Shown here: piece after piece, positions 30,150 through 41,098 of the stretch
Position numbering within the stretch: position 1 is the stretch's first letter
Layout of the letters: every line of letters starts with the position of its first letter
Origin: Hahella chejuensis KCTC 2396
Lineage (GTDB): Bacteria > Pseudomonadota > Gammaproteobacteria > Pseudomonadales > Oleiphilaceae
Length of the DNA stretch: 64,000 bases
NCBI RefSeq assembly: GCF_000012985.1
Contig: NC_007645.1
Span: 5,478,581 to 5,542,580 of the forward strand
Direction: 5' to 3'
Notes under the pieces: generated by a model
Told to the model about the DNA's origin: nothing
Database searches by the model: none
Seen by the model: only the letters and a program-made list of their open reading frames with translations
Made by a program: the position numbers and the translations under genes

Positions 30150-31262
30150 TTAACGATTTAATATCCGTTTCGACACCGTCTCAGCCAGAGCAAGCGAAGC
30201 CGTCAAACCTGGGGATTCAATACCGAACAGGTTATACCATCCTGCAACACCGTTGTGTTCAGGCGTATCGATGACAAAGTCCTCTGCGCGCGCGCCTTGC
30301 GACGACAATTTGGGGCGAACTCCTGCATACGCCGGCTGCAGCATGCCTTCCTGCAGCGCAGGCCAGTAATTGCGTATAGCCTGAGCGAACTTAGCCATCC
30401 GTTGGGGGTTTACACTGAACTCCGGCCGATCGACCCACTCAACATCCGGGCCGAACCGCGCCTGTCCGCCCATGTCCAAGGTCAGGTGCACTCCCAGTCC
30501 GCCTGCTTCCGGCACAGGGTATATCAAACGTTGAAAAGGGCTGCGCCCTGATAAAGAAAAGTAACTTCCTTTGGCGAAATAGATCGGAGGAATTCCAGCA
30601 ACAGGATATCCATCCACGTTAGCAAGCACTCCCATCGCATCCAGTCCAGCGCAATTCACAACCACTTCCGCACGCACCTGGCAGGGCGCCGCGCCGCCAA
30701 CGTTCAAAGCAACCCGCCCCGCATCAATACGCCCGCCCAGCAGTGGCGCATTGAACGCTGTCATTCCGCCCGCGCGCTCAAAGTCGCCCTGCAAAGACAA
30801 CATATACTGATGACTGTCGATAATGCCGGTGGAAGGAGAGTGCAGCGCGCCGACAGAACTTAACTCGGGCTCCATCGCCAGGGCTTGGGCCTGGGTCAAC
30901 CACTGCAAGTCCGTCACGCCATTGGCGGCAGCCGTCTCAGATATTTGCTGCAAGGCATCCATCTGTTCAGGGTGAGTTGCAACAATGAGCTTCCCGCAAC
31001 GCTTATGAGGAATCCCGCGAGAAGCGCAGTATTCGTACAACAACGCTTTACCTCTTACGCAGGTTTCGGCTTTCAGGCTGCCTTGCGGATAGTAGATACC
31101 TGCATGAATCACTTCACTATTGCGAGATGATATACCGGAGCCAATAAGACTCTCGCGCTCCAACAGCAGCACATCCTGTCCACCTTCCGCCAAAGCTTTG
31201 GCGACGCTTAGTCCCACGACGCCTGCGCCAATCACTACAATGGATGTTTCAAAAAGCTCCAT
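30150..31262 (-). CDS. FAD-dependent oxidoreductase, L-2-hydroxyglutarate oxidase-like
   Basis: A 370-residue flavoprotein of the D-amino-acid-oxidase superfamily. The N-terminal dinucleotide fold is VIGAGVVGLSVAKALAEGG with the acidic end LLLERE; next comes GISSRNSEVIHAGIYYPQGS, typical of the LhgO/L2HGDH branch. The C-terminal FAD-contact region reads WYNLFGIESPGLTASLALAE. Its likely substrate is a 2-hydroxy acid such as L-2-hydroxyglutarate, but branch members vary. It converges on comF with 4 bases between them and is divergent from the EamA transporter gene. Confidence 0.85.
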   Translation of the reverse strand: MELFETSIVVIGAGVVGLSVAKALAEGGQDVLLLERESLIGSGISSRNSEVIHAGIYYPQGSLKAETCVRGKALLYEYCASRGIPHKRCGKLIVATHPEQMDALQQISETAAANGVTDLQWLTQAQALAMEPELSSVGALHSPSTGIIDSHQYMLSLQGDFERAGGMTAFNAPLLGGRIDAGRVALNVGGAAPCQVRAEVVVNCAGLDAMGVLANVDGYPVAGIPPIYFAKGSYFSLSGRSPFQRLIYPVPEAGGLGVHLTLDMGGQARFGPDVEWVDRPEFSVNPQRMAKFAQAIRNYWPALQEGMLQPAYAGVRPKLSSQGARAEDFVIDTPEHNGVAGWYNLFGIESPGLTASLALAETVSKRILNR

Positions 31263-31416
31263 AATCAGTTCGTCGCTCTCATCTGCTTAATGATTGATAT
31301 AAACGGAAAAATTGGCCGAACAGATAGAATTTATCCTAGAATTGGAAGCCCCGGAAGCCCTTACAGCAGGACCCGGCGTTCTCCCGCCTTGCCAGCAACC
31401 CAAAAGGACCCGCGCA

Positions 31417-32364
31417 GTGAGCGACGTCAATGCCTCAGATTCACTCTTTTTTCGAATAGCGCCTTACCTGGGGCTGGCGGGAACGTCATTATTTTGGGCG
31501 GGCAACGCACTGGTGGCGCGCGGTTTCAATGACAGCATTCCTCCTTTGGCGCTGTCATTCCATCGCTGGCTGGTTTGTGCGCTCCTTATCTCACCATTTA
31601 TTTTACGGGCTTTCCTGCGCCATAAAGACATCATCAAGCAGCACTGGGGCAAGATTGGCGTGCTCGCTTTTCTCGGCGTGGCGACCTACAACTCGCTGCT
31701 GTATACCTCCGCGCAATTCACCTCTGCGCTCAATATTACGCTGGTGAACTCGTTATTGCCGGTAGCGACTCTGGTCTTGGCGATGCCTTTGCTTGGCCAG
31801 CGCCTGAACCTTAAAAGCGGGGTCGGCGTGTTGTTCGCCTTTCTCGGCGCGTTATACGTGATACTACATGGGGAACCAAGCGCATTGCTCTCTTTGCAGA
31901 TGAACGCCGGCGACAGCATCATGGCGGCGGCGATGGTTATTTGGTCACTGTATTCAGTTTTATTGAGGAAATGGGCCATCCCTATCCCCGGCTTCGACCT
32001 GTTCGCTATCTTGCTGGGATTGGGGCTGCCGATGATCCTGCCCTTTTATGTACTGGAGCATCATATTAAAGGCGGATTCGAATGGAGTTATGACTTAGCG
32101 GCGGTTATCGCTTACGTGGCGATATTTCCATCACTCTGCGCATACCTGTTGTGGAACTACGGCGTCACCAAGACTTCTCCCAGCACCGCCGCTTTATTCG
32201 CTTATTTGACGCCGCTGCTTACCGCATTGTTATCCATCCCGTTTCTTGGCGAGCACCCTGAGAGCTACCATCTAATCGGCGGCGGAGCAATTCTAGCCGG
32301 GCTGTGGCTCTCTCAGGATATGGGCAAAAGCGTCAAGCCGCCGACTCCAAAACCTCGAACTTAA
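31417..32364 (+). CDS. EamA/DMT-family transporter
   Basis: An inner-membrane protein with about ten hydrophobic segments arranged as two EamA repeats, typical of drug/metabolite transporters (RhaT/YdcZ-like). The first repeat opens with GLAGTSLFWAGNALVARGF, the second with GDSIMAAAMVIWSLYSVLLRKW, and the C-terminal YLLWNYGVTKTSPSTAALFAYLTPLLTAL is family-typical. The open frame extends back to 31312, but GTG 31417 has AAGGA eight bases upstream and removes a non-hydrophobic leader, leaving 315 residues. Substrate unknown. Its end overlaps the converging gene by 32 bases. Confidence 0.85.
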   Translation: MSDVNASDSLFFRIAPYLGLAGTSLFWAGNALVARGFNDSIPPLALSFHRWLVCALLISPFILRAFLRHKDIIKQHWGKIGVLAFLGVATYNSLLYTSAQFTSALNITLVNSLLPVATLVLAMPLLGQRLNLKSGVGVLFAFLGALYVILHGEPSALLSLQMNAGDSIMAAAMVIWSLYSVLLRKWAIPIPGFDLFAILLGLGLPMILPFYVLEHHIKGGFEWSYDLAAVIAYVAIFPSLCAYLLWNYGVTKTSPSTAALFAYLTPLLTALLSIPFLGEHPESYHLIGGGAILAGLWLSQDMGKSVKPPTPKPRT

Positions 32365-33544
32365 CGCCTCGTTGCTGTAATCGATCCATCAATGAGCGCC
32401 CCATCGCCATGACGGGGGTGATTACACCGTATGATTTGGGTAATTTGCGTCGATCCAGCGCCAAGCACAAACCGCTTTCCGCCAGCATTTTTGAGGTTTC
32501 TCCATAACCCGGGTCGCCACCGCTGACCTGTGTCTTTATCCGGCGACCGTTACAGGAACCAATAAACACTACCTTAAACCAGCCCCGGCTACGCTGCTCT
32601 GGCGTTGGTCCCTGCCCCGCCGGCTTGAGACTTAAAAGCCAGTTACGCGTAGGCTTGAGTTGAGCCAAGGCGAATACGCCACCAACAAACGCCGCGCCTG
32701 CGAGAACCCTCGGCAGTTTTTTCACCTGGACATAATGGCCATATTTGAACTCTTGACCATATTGCTCAAGCGCCCTGGCGCTGCGTTTCACTACTTGAGG
32801 GTCAATCGTAGGAAAGGGGCACGCCCAAGCGTTAATTTCCTTACGAAAACGCAAATTGAAATCCACACTTCCAACTTGGCGGGTGGATTCAGGTATGCGC
32901 GGCCTGTTGCGTTTATTGGCTTGCGCCTGCCGGGCTCTGGAAAATGCGTGGACGGCGGAGTGCCAAGTCCCACCGGAAAAAGCGCCGCCTGCGCGTACAA
33001 ATCCTTCCAGTTTTACTGGGTTGGCGGCCAAAGCGTCTGCCGGCAAGCCCTGGGTCAGTTCAGTCACCGTATAATAAGCCCCCAGATCGTGGGGGATACT
33101 ATCAAAACCGCAGCAGTTTACTATTCTGACTTTGTTACGTTTGGCGACTTCATCGTATTGACTGATCATTGCGTCTACGAATTCCGGCTCTCCTGTAAGG
33201 TCTGCGTAATCCGCGCCTTGCGTAACGCAGGCCTTGATCACCGGCTCCCCAAACTTGATATAGGGGCCAACCGTATTAATCACCGCCTTGGCGTCTTTGG
33301 CCATCGTATCCAGGCTGGCCTGGTCTTCGATATCCGCCTGAATCACATGCAAACGACTGCGCACATCCGGATTGATAGAGCAAAGACGCTTTTTCAGTCG
33401 TTCCAGCTTTTCCGGATTCCGACCGGCAATCGCCCAAACGAAGTCCTCACGCATCATCGCCCTCGCCAGATACTCGGCGGTCAACTCTCCTGTGTATCCT
33501 GTCGCTCCAAATAGAACCAGATCATAAATTTTCTTGTTCGCCAT
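32333..33544 (-). CDS. Saccharopine dehydrogenase-like NADP-binding reductase
   Basis: A 403-residue protein of the saccharopine dehydrogenase/trans-acting enoyl reductase group. The nucleotide-binding loop GATGYTGELTAEYLA is near residues 14-28, WAIAGRNPEKLERLK and INTVGPYIKFGEPVIKAC follow, then YADLTGEPEFVDAMI and VNCCGFDSIPHDLGAYY. Related proteins act in lipid or polyketide reduction, but no substrate can be inferred. It overlaps the end of the EamA gene by 32 bases on the other strand. It is not lysine-metabolism LYS9, which has a different C-terminal domain. Confidence 0.82.
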   Translation of the reverse strand: MANKKIYDLVLFGATGYTGELTAEYLARAMMREDFVWAIAGRNPEKLERLKKRLCSINPDVRSRLHVIQADIEDQASLDTMAKDAKAVINTVGPYIKFGEPVIKACVTQGADYADLTGEPEFVDAMISQYDEVAKRNKVRIVNCCGFDSIPHDLGAYYTVTELTQGLPADALAANPVKLEGFVRAGGAFSGGTWHSAVHAFSRARQAQANKRNRPRIPESTRQVGSVDFNLRFRKEINAWACPFPTIDPQVVKRSARALEQYGQEFKYGHYVQVKKLPRVLAGAAFVGGVFALAQLKPTRNWLLSLKPAGQGPTPEQRSRGWFKVVFIGSCNGRRIKTQVSGGDPGYGETSKMLAESGLCLALDRRKLPKSYGVITPVMAMGRSLMDRLQQRGVKFEVLESAA

Positions 33545-33668
33545 GTGGAATATCCTTGTACCGACTTGACAGTATGCTTAGCGCCACGCGTTAATAAGCC
33601 GTTCGACCTAGGACGCGAGAATCCGCCTATTCTCATCTGAATGCAAATACATACATTAATAATCCGGT

Positions 33669-33674
33669 TATAAT
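33669..33674 (+). promoter_or_regulatory. Possible minus-10 of the membrane-anchored unknown gene
   Basis: A perfect TATAAT is present with AATACA 17 bases upstream. It stands 75 bases before the start of the gene at 33749. Confidence 0.4.
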
Positions 33675-33748
33675 ACCCCCCGCCCAAGGTAAAACAACAG
33701 ACAATCCGGGGGCTTAACGCTAATGAAACTTGGAATAGAATTACCGAC

Positions 33749-34204
33749 ATGTCGGATAAAAAACAATTTGCCATAGTGATGCTGGTATCGGCGCTGTTTG
33801 TATTATGGATTTTATACGGCAGCCTGGAGATAGTTTTCATAAACGACGAGCTCAAAGAAGACCCTGTACTTTCAAAATACCCTTACAATTTCAGGGTCAT
33901 AGAGAAAGATGGTCGTGTCGCTGTCATGGGCACCCTGCATTCCAATCAGAAAACGCTAGCAAAAGCGTTGCGTATTGTGTTTCCAGAGCTAAGGGACGAG
34001 AGGGACAACTCACGCGCTTTGCTACAGGCTGAAAAAGATTTCGCCAGGATGCAGACTTATGCGCAGGATCTCGTGTTAAAGAATGAAGCTTTCGATTTTG
34101 TTCGCTGGGAGCTTGATGAAAACTGGCTTCGAGTTCAGGGCGTACCTTTTGAAATGCAAGGCCCGGACGCAGCGCCTCCCATGTCTGAGGCCGACGCCAA
34201 CTAG
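33749..34204 (+). CDS. Membrane-anchored protein of unknown function
   Basis: A 151-residue protein with one N-terminal membrane segment (AIVMLVSALFVLWILYG, residues 8-24) and a periplasmic or cytoplasmic soluble part of about 125 residues. The soluble part begins with a beta-rich stretch, YNFRVIEKDGRVAVMGTLHSN, that resembles a BON-like half (strand, turn and GT-L), followed by a charged helix (ERDNSRALLQAEKDFARMQ) and a second strand pair (FVRWELDENWLRVQG). I do not recognise a family. A strong terminator follows after 12 bases. Confidence 0.6.
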   Translation: MSDKKQFAIVMLVSALFVLWILYGSLEIVFINDELKEDPVLSKYPYNFRVIEKDGRVAVMGTLHSNQKTLAKALRIVFPELRDERDNSRALLQAEKDFARMQTYAQDLVLKNEAFDFVRWELDENWLRVQGVPFEMQGPDAAPPMSEADAN

Positions 34205-34216
34205 GCCCGCATACGA

Positions 34217-34240
34217 AAAACGCCCCAAAAGGGGCGTTTT
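34217..34240. terminator. Bidirectional terminator between the unknown gene and purA
   Basis: AAAACGCCCC and GGGGCGTTTT form a 10-bp stem with an AAAA loop, flanked by A tract on one side and T tract on the other, so it can end transcripts from both strands. Confidence 0.88.
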
Positions 34241-34247
34241 TTATATC

Positions 34248-36813
<2,566 letters not shown>

Positions 36814-36856
36814 TCATTTCACCTTTTGGTGCGCAACGTTTTGTGTGGACGGAGGG

Positions 36857-37054
36857 TCACTGATTGATCAGATATAAAAGGGCGGTTCCCACCAACATGC
36901 TTACAAGGCCTGCAATCCGCATGGTCCTATCGTCAACCTGCGCCAATCTGGCCACCATGTTCCGCCAGCGTCGCGGATACAGAAAAGGGATGACGCCTTC
37001 CAACACCAATATCAGACAGAGCGCAATTCCCAGTTCCCGCCACATTGGGGTCAC
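36857..37054 (-). CDS. DUF2065 family small membrane protein (YjeT-like)
   Basis: A 65-residue inner-membrane protein with two hydrophobic segments (LGIALCLILVLEGVIPFLY and IAGLVSMLVGTALLYLI) and a basic loop PRRWRNMVARLAQ between them, typical of DUF2065/YjeT next to hflC. Function unknown. GTG 37054 is preferred over ATG 37045 because GAGGT lies five bases before the GTG. It is separated from hflC by a terminator, so it probably heads the unit with hisZ and purA. Confidence 0.82.
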   Translation of the reverse strand: MTPMWRELGIALCLILVLEGVIPFLYPRRWRNMVARLAQVDDRTMRIAGLVSMLVGTALLYLINQ

Positions 37055-37103
37055 CCGTTACCTCGCTTTGCGACACTCAAATGTGAGAGCAAAGCCACAC
37101 AAA

Positions 37104-37132
37104 TATATACAGTTGCCAGTATTTAATCACAA
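37104..37132 (-). promoter_or_regulatory. Putative promoter of the DUF2065-hisZ-purA unit
   Basis: On the minus strand TTGTGA (37132-37127) and TATATA (37109-37104) are 17 bases apart. The pair directly follows the hflC terminator and lies 50 bases before the GTG at 37054. Confidence 0.45.
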
Positions 37133-37135
37133 AAA

Positions 37136-37155
37136 AACCGGGATAGTTCCCGGTT
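37136..37155 (-). terminator. Terminator of the hfl operon
   Basis: AACCGGGA and TCCCGGTT form an 8-bp stem around a 4-base loop; on the minus strand it ends in a run of seven T. It lies 52 bases after the hflC stop. Confidence 0.85.
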
Positions 37156-37206
37156 GCAGAATATTACCACTATTTCGACGGCTTCCCAATGCTTTTTACG
37201 GCTGGG

Positions 37207-38091
37207 TTAATTCCCCTGGGAAGCGCCTTGTGGTTGTTTCAGGTATCTAAGAAATTCACTGTCCGGCTGCAGGATCAGCAAGTCTCCCTTACTGGAGAAG
37301 GTCTGCTCGTAAGCGCCCATACTCCGATAGAAAGAATAGAACTCTGGATTTTTACTGAATGCGTCAGCGTAGATTTTGGAAGCGACGGAATCGCCCTCGC
37401 CTCGAAGCTGTTCCGCCTCTTTGTACGCGTTGGCGTCAATTACCGTTCTTTCCGCATCCGCAGCGGCGCGCACAGCTTCCGCCTGCTCTTCACCTTGCGA
37501 GCGATGCTGCTGAGCAATTTTTAGACGCTCAGACTCCATTCTTTCGTAAACAGAGTCACTGACGCGAGTTGGCAATTCAATCGCACGAACGCGGATATCG
37601 TTGATTTCGATACCAAATTCAGCGCGGGCAATCTGATCCAGACTCTTAGTCAGTTCTTCCATCAGTTCTTCCCGCTCGCCCGCAACCACTTCATGCATGG
37701 TGCGACGACCAAATTGGTCACGCAAGCCGTTGTCTATACGTGACTCAAGCAAACGCACCGCATTGTTTTCATCACCCGCAGTGGAGCGATAAAACTGGCC
37801 GACATTCACAATGCGCCATGTCGCATATGAATCCACGTCAAGCGGTTTTTGCTCGCCAGTCAGATAGCTTTTAGTTGGCAGATCCATCACTAGTACGCGG
37901 ATATCAAACTTGCGCGCCACATCCACAAACGGGATTTTAAAGTGCAGTCCAGCCTCGATATCGGATTCAACCATGCCGCCAAAGCGCAACAACACGGCTC
38001 TGTGCGTTTCCGGAACAATGTATACGCCCTGCATGACAACAATAATGGCCAGCAAGATAGCGCCGAGAGAAATTGCAAATCTTGTAGTCAT
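37207..38091 (-). CDS. hflC: HflC, subunit of the FtsH-modulating complex
   Basis: HflC and HflK form the inner-membrane SPFH complex that surrounds and modulates the FtsH protease. A single N-terminal membrane segment (FAISLGAILLAIIVVMQGVYIV) precedes the SPFH/Band 7 domain, which includes GLHFKIPFVD, RILVMDLPTKSYL-like and QFGRRTMHEVVAGER sequences; a coiled coil (RSQGEEQAEAVRAAADAER) follows. The 294-residue length is normal. Its start overlaps the hflK stop by one base. Confidence 0.96.
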   Translation of the reverse strand: MTTRFAISLGAILLAIIVVMQGVYIVPETHRAVLLRFGGMVESDIEAGLHFKIPFVDVARKFDIRVLVMDLPTKSYLTGEQKPLDVDSYATWRIVNVGQFYRSTAGDENNAVRLLESRIDNGLRDQFGRRTMHEVVAGEREELMEELTKSLDQIARAEFGIEINDIRVRAIELPTRVSDSVYERMESERLKIAQQHRSQGEEQAEAVRAAADAERTVIDANAYKEAEQLRGEGDSVASKIYADAFSKNPEFYSFYRSMGAYEQTFSSKGDLLILQPDSEFLRYLKQPQGASQGN

Positions 38092-39257
38092 TATTGCCCC
38101 CTGCTTCTGCTCAGAACTTCATTACGGGAACGGAAATCTTCCACCGCTCGAGACGCTCCACTGGAGCCCGTATCGACATTACGCGGAATAATAGCGCCAG
38201 CCGCGGGAGCAGCATCCGCACGATTCAGCATCTTATCCAATGGAAGATACATGATGTTGTTCCCTTGCCCTTGGTCCACCAGCACTTTGCTGCTGCCAGA
38301 CAGAACTTTCTCCATCGTATCGATGTACAGACGCTCGCGGGTTACCCCAGGCGCACTCTCGTAGACCTCAAGCACTTTCAGGAAGCGCTGGGTTTCACCT
38401 TCAGCTTGCGCGATAACCTGATCCCGGTAGGCCTTGGCTTCTTCAATAACCCGTTGCGCCTTACCTCTTGCTTCAGGTACGACCTGATTCTTGTAAGCTT
38501 GCGCCCGGTTGATCACCTTCTGCTCATCCTCTTTCGCGCGTTGTACTTCTTCAAACGCGGACTTAACTGCGGCAGGAGGCTGCGCGGCGTTGATGTTGAC
38601 CTTCTTCACCTCAATGCCGGAACCATAGAAGTCAAGATAGCGCTGCAAACGGTCTTGTACATTAATAGCCAGAATCGCGCGCCCCTCTGTCAGGACTTTA
38701 TCCATAGATTCAGAGCCGACTTCGTGACGCAGAGCGCTGTCTATCGCAAAGTCCAAGGTTGTCACGGGGTCACGCATTACCAGAGTGTACTTGCGCAGGT
38801 CGCCAATGACGTACTGAACGGTCAGATCAATATCAACGATATTTTCGTCTTCCGTCAGCATGTGTCCTTTTTTCTTCTGATTGCGAACCGAGGTGACTTC
38901 CTCGATAAAGACTTGGTCGATCAGGGGGATTTTAAATTGCAGACCAGGCTGACGCGTATCCAGATACTTACCAAAACGCAGCACAATTGCGTTTTCCTTT
39001 TCGTCCACCCGGAATACGGAACTGGAGACAGCGAGCAGCACCAATACGACGATTATAATCGCCGCCACGCCGCCGGAGACTCCCCCTCCACCAGAGGAGC
39101 CGCCTCGGGAAGACTTGCCGCCAAACAATCCACCGACTTTTTCCAAACCTTTGCGAATCACCTCATCGAGATCCGGCGGTCCGTCATTCTTGTTGCCGCG
39201 ACGGCCTGAGCCCCATGGGTCCTGATTATTATTTCCGCCTGGTTCATTCCAAGCCAT
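38091..39257 (-). CDS. hflK: HflK, subunit of the FtsH-modulating complex
   Basis: The partner of HflC (388 residues). The N-terminus is hydrophilic and glycine-rich (MAWNEPGGNNNQDPWGSGRRG and a GGG stretch before the membrane), then one membrane segment (VAAIIIVVLVLLAVSSSVFRV) at about 64-84, the SPFH domain (GLQFKIPLIDQVFIEEV and later YRVIGDLRKY-like) and a coiled coil rich in Ala/Gln/Glu. This is the layout of E. coli HflK. It follows hflX after about 146 bases and precedes hflC directly. Confidence 0.96.
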   Translation of the reverse strand: MAWNEPGGNNNQDPWGSGRRGNKNDGPPDLDEVIRKGLEKVGGLFGGKSSRGGSSGGGGVSGGVAAIIIVVLVLLAVSSSVFRVDEKENAIVLRFGKYLDTRQPGLQFKIPLIDQVFIEEVTSVRNQKKKGHMLTEDENIVDIDLTVQYVIGDLRKYTLVMRDPVTTLDFAIDSALRHEVGSESMDKVLTEGRAILAINVQDRLQRYLDFYGSGIEVKKVNINAAQPPAAVKSAFEEVQRAKEDEQKVINRAQAYKNQVVPEARGKAQRVIEEAKAYRDQVIAQAEGETQRFLKVLEVYESAPGVTRERLYIDTMEKVLSGSSKVLVDQGQGNNIMYLPLDKMLNRADAAPAAGAIIPRNVDTGSSGASRAVEDFRSRNEVLSRSRGQ

Positions 39258-39403
39258 TTTATTCCCCTTCGTTGTGAAGATTTAAAACCTGCGCGTAATA
39301 CTATTTATCTATGTCTCGATCAGCAAGGCTCTGAAATGTAATTAAGATAACGCCGACATACAATACAGCGCGCCCAGATGGTCGATACGCACAACTTCTG
39401 AGC

Positions 39404-40696
39404 TTAGCAGACTTGTCCGGTAAGCTGCTCAAGTTTCACGCCTTCCTTATGCGCTAATTGCAGCCAGTCAGTTTTCGGCATTTTTATGTGTACAGAAAAG
39501 GAACCGTCCTCCCTCACCTCTTCTGACAGCACCGCCTCTCTTTCATAAAGCCTGGCCCTTAGGCGACCCAATGCAGGCGGAATGCAAAGTGTCTCATCGA
39601 CCATATCGGCGCCCAATAGCTTTCCGGTCGCCTGCTCCAGTAACTTAAGCCCTTCTCCGGTGACAGCCGAAACCCAAACACGAATCGGCTCACCATTTTC
39701 ATTCAATTCCAGGCGAGGCTCAGCGACCTCCAGTCGGTCCACTTTGTTAAAAACAAATAGGGAAGGAATATCGTCAGCGCCAATTTCCTTCAAAACCTCC
39801 TCAACTTGCTCGATGTTTTCCCTGCGCTTCGGGTCACTCGCATCCACGACGTGAAGCAATAACGAGGCGTTACACGTCTCTTCCAGTGTCGCACGAAACG
39901 CATCAACAAGCTTATGAGGAAGGTGGCGAATGAATCCAACCGTGTCGGCCAAAACCACAGGTCCGTAGTTTTCCAGGTTAATACGTCTCAACGTCGGGTC
40001 CAGAGTAGCGAACAATTGATCCGCAGCGTAGACATCAGATAAGGAAATACGATTAAAGAGAGTAGATTTGCCGGCGTTAGTGTAGCCAACAAGAGAAATA
40101 GTCGGCACTTCCGCCCGACGGCGGGCGCGACGCCCTTGTTCACGTTGTTTGCGAACCTTTTCCAGGCGCTTATGTATGGACTTGATACGACCGCGAATGA
40201 GCCGTCTGTCAGTTTCGAGCTGGGTCTCGCCTGGCCCACGCAGACCGATGCCGCCTTTCTGACGCTCAAGGTGGGTCCAGCCCCGCACCAGTCTCGTCGA
40301 CAAGTGCTCAAGCTGAGCCAGCTCCACCTGAAGCTTGCCTTCATGAGTGCGCGCTCGCTGGGCGAAGATATCCAGGATCAGCCCCGTCCTGTCCAGGACC
40401 CGTACTTGCAGATCCTTTTCCAGGTTTCGTTCCTGACTAGGAGTAAGAGAATGATTGAACAGTACGACTTCCGCCTCATGTTCAATTACCGCAACCCTGA
40501 TTTCCTCCAGCTTACCGCTGCCGACAAAATACCGCGGACTGGGCTGATTACGGGTTCCGGTGACCAACGCAACAGGCTCTGCGCCGGCCGATAAAGCTAG
40601 TTCCGTAAGCTCGCGAGGGTCTTCTCGATCTTTTTCTTCCAGCATATCCAGGTGAACAAGTACAGCTCGCTCACCCGCTTTAGGACGCTCAAACAA
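39404..40696 (-). CDS. hflX: GTPase HflX (ribosome rescue)
   Basis: HflX is a ribosome-binding GTPase that splits stalled 70S ribosomes, notably under heat stress. The N-terminal HflX domain (AGERAVLVHLDMLEEKD, PRYFVGSGKLEEI, NHSLTPSQERNLEK) is followed by a coiled-coil segment (QKGGIGLRGPGETQLETDRR) and the G domain with GYTNAGKSTLFN near 203-214, DTVGFI and NKVD. The 430-residue length is normal. It lies downstream of hfq (17 bases) and upstream of hflK. Confidence 0.96.
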   Translation of the reverse strand: MFERPKAGERAVLVHLDMLEEKDREDPRELTELALSAGAEPVALVTGTRNQPSPRYFVGSGKLEEIRVAVIEHEAEVVLFNHSLTPSQERNLEKDLQVRVLDRTGLILDIFAQRARTHEGKLQVELAQLEHLSTRLVRGWTHLERQKGGIGLRGPGETQLETDRRLIRGRIKSIHKRLEKVRKQREQGRRARRRAEVPTISLVGYTNAGKSTLFNRISLSDVYAADQLFATLDPTLRRINLENYGPVVLADTVGFIRHLPHKLVDAFRATLEETCNASLLLHVVDASDPKRRENIEQVEEVLKEIGADDIPSLFVFNKVDRLEVAEPRLELNENGEPIRVWVSAVTGEGLKLLEQATGKLLGADMVDETLCIPPALGRLRARLYEREAVLSEEVREDGSFSVHIKMPKTDWLQLAHKEGVKLEQLTGQVC

Positions 40697-40713
40697 TCAG
40701 GCGCTGCTCCGCA

Positions 40714-40965
40714 TTAAGCGTTAGATGCTTCGTTTTCTCCTTCGCCTTGCGCGGCGATACGTACGTTCCGGGCAGGGACGACGGTGGAGATAGCGTGCTT
40801 GTAAACCATTTGGCTGACGGTGTTTTTCAACAGAATTACAAACTGATCGAACGATTCAATTTGTCCCTGCAGTTTGATGCCGTTTACCAGGAATATGGAT
40901 ACCGGGATGCGTTCCTTCCGTAGCGCATTTAAATAAGGGTCTTGTAAAGACTGCCCTTTTGACAT
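40714..40965 (-). CDS. hfq: RNA chaperone Hfq
   Basis: Hfq is the hexameric Sm-like chaperone for small RNAs. The 83-residue protein has the Sm1 region ([32 protein letters not shown]) and the Sm2 region ([17 protein letters not shown]) with the conserved YKHA, and a short acidic-neutral tail. The proximal-face glutamine (Q8) and the rim are conserved. AGGAG is positioned eight bases before the start. It sits between miaA and hflX as in most gammaproteobacteria. Confidence 0.97.
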   Translation of the reverse strand: MSKGQSLQDPYLNALRKERIPVSIFLVNGIKLQGQIESFDQFVILLKNTVSQMVYKHAISTVVPARNVRIAAQGEGENEASNA

Positions 40966-41098
40966 TGGAATTCTCCTACTTTTAGTTCTAATTATCGGTG
41001 ATTAAATTACTAACTCGTGTATGTATTATCACCAGGGACGGTTTGCCAGCACTTTGGACAGCATTGAGTAATAGTATAGCGCTAACCTGCGATCTGAC

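Noticed and set aside
32660-33514. 284-codon open frame on the plus strand
   Set aside because: Antisense to the saccharopine-dehydrogenase-like gene, with no ribosome binding site or recognisable motif.
38094-39209. 371-codon open frame on the plus strand
   Set aside because: It lies wholly antisense to hflK, has low-quality composition and no family features; hflK is unambiguous.
40966-41098. Separate hfq promoter with a GATAAT element
   Set aside because: There is no acceptable minus-35 at the right distance, so I did not list it, although hfq often has extra promoters.
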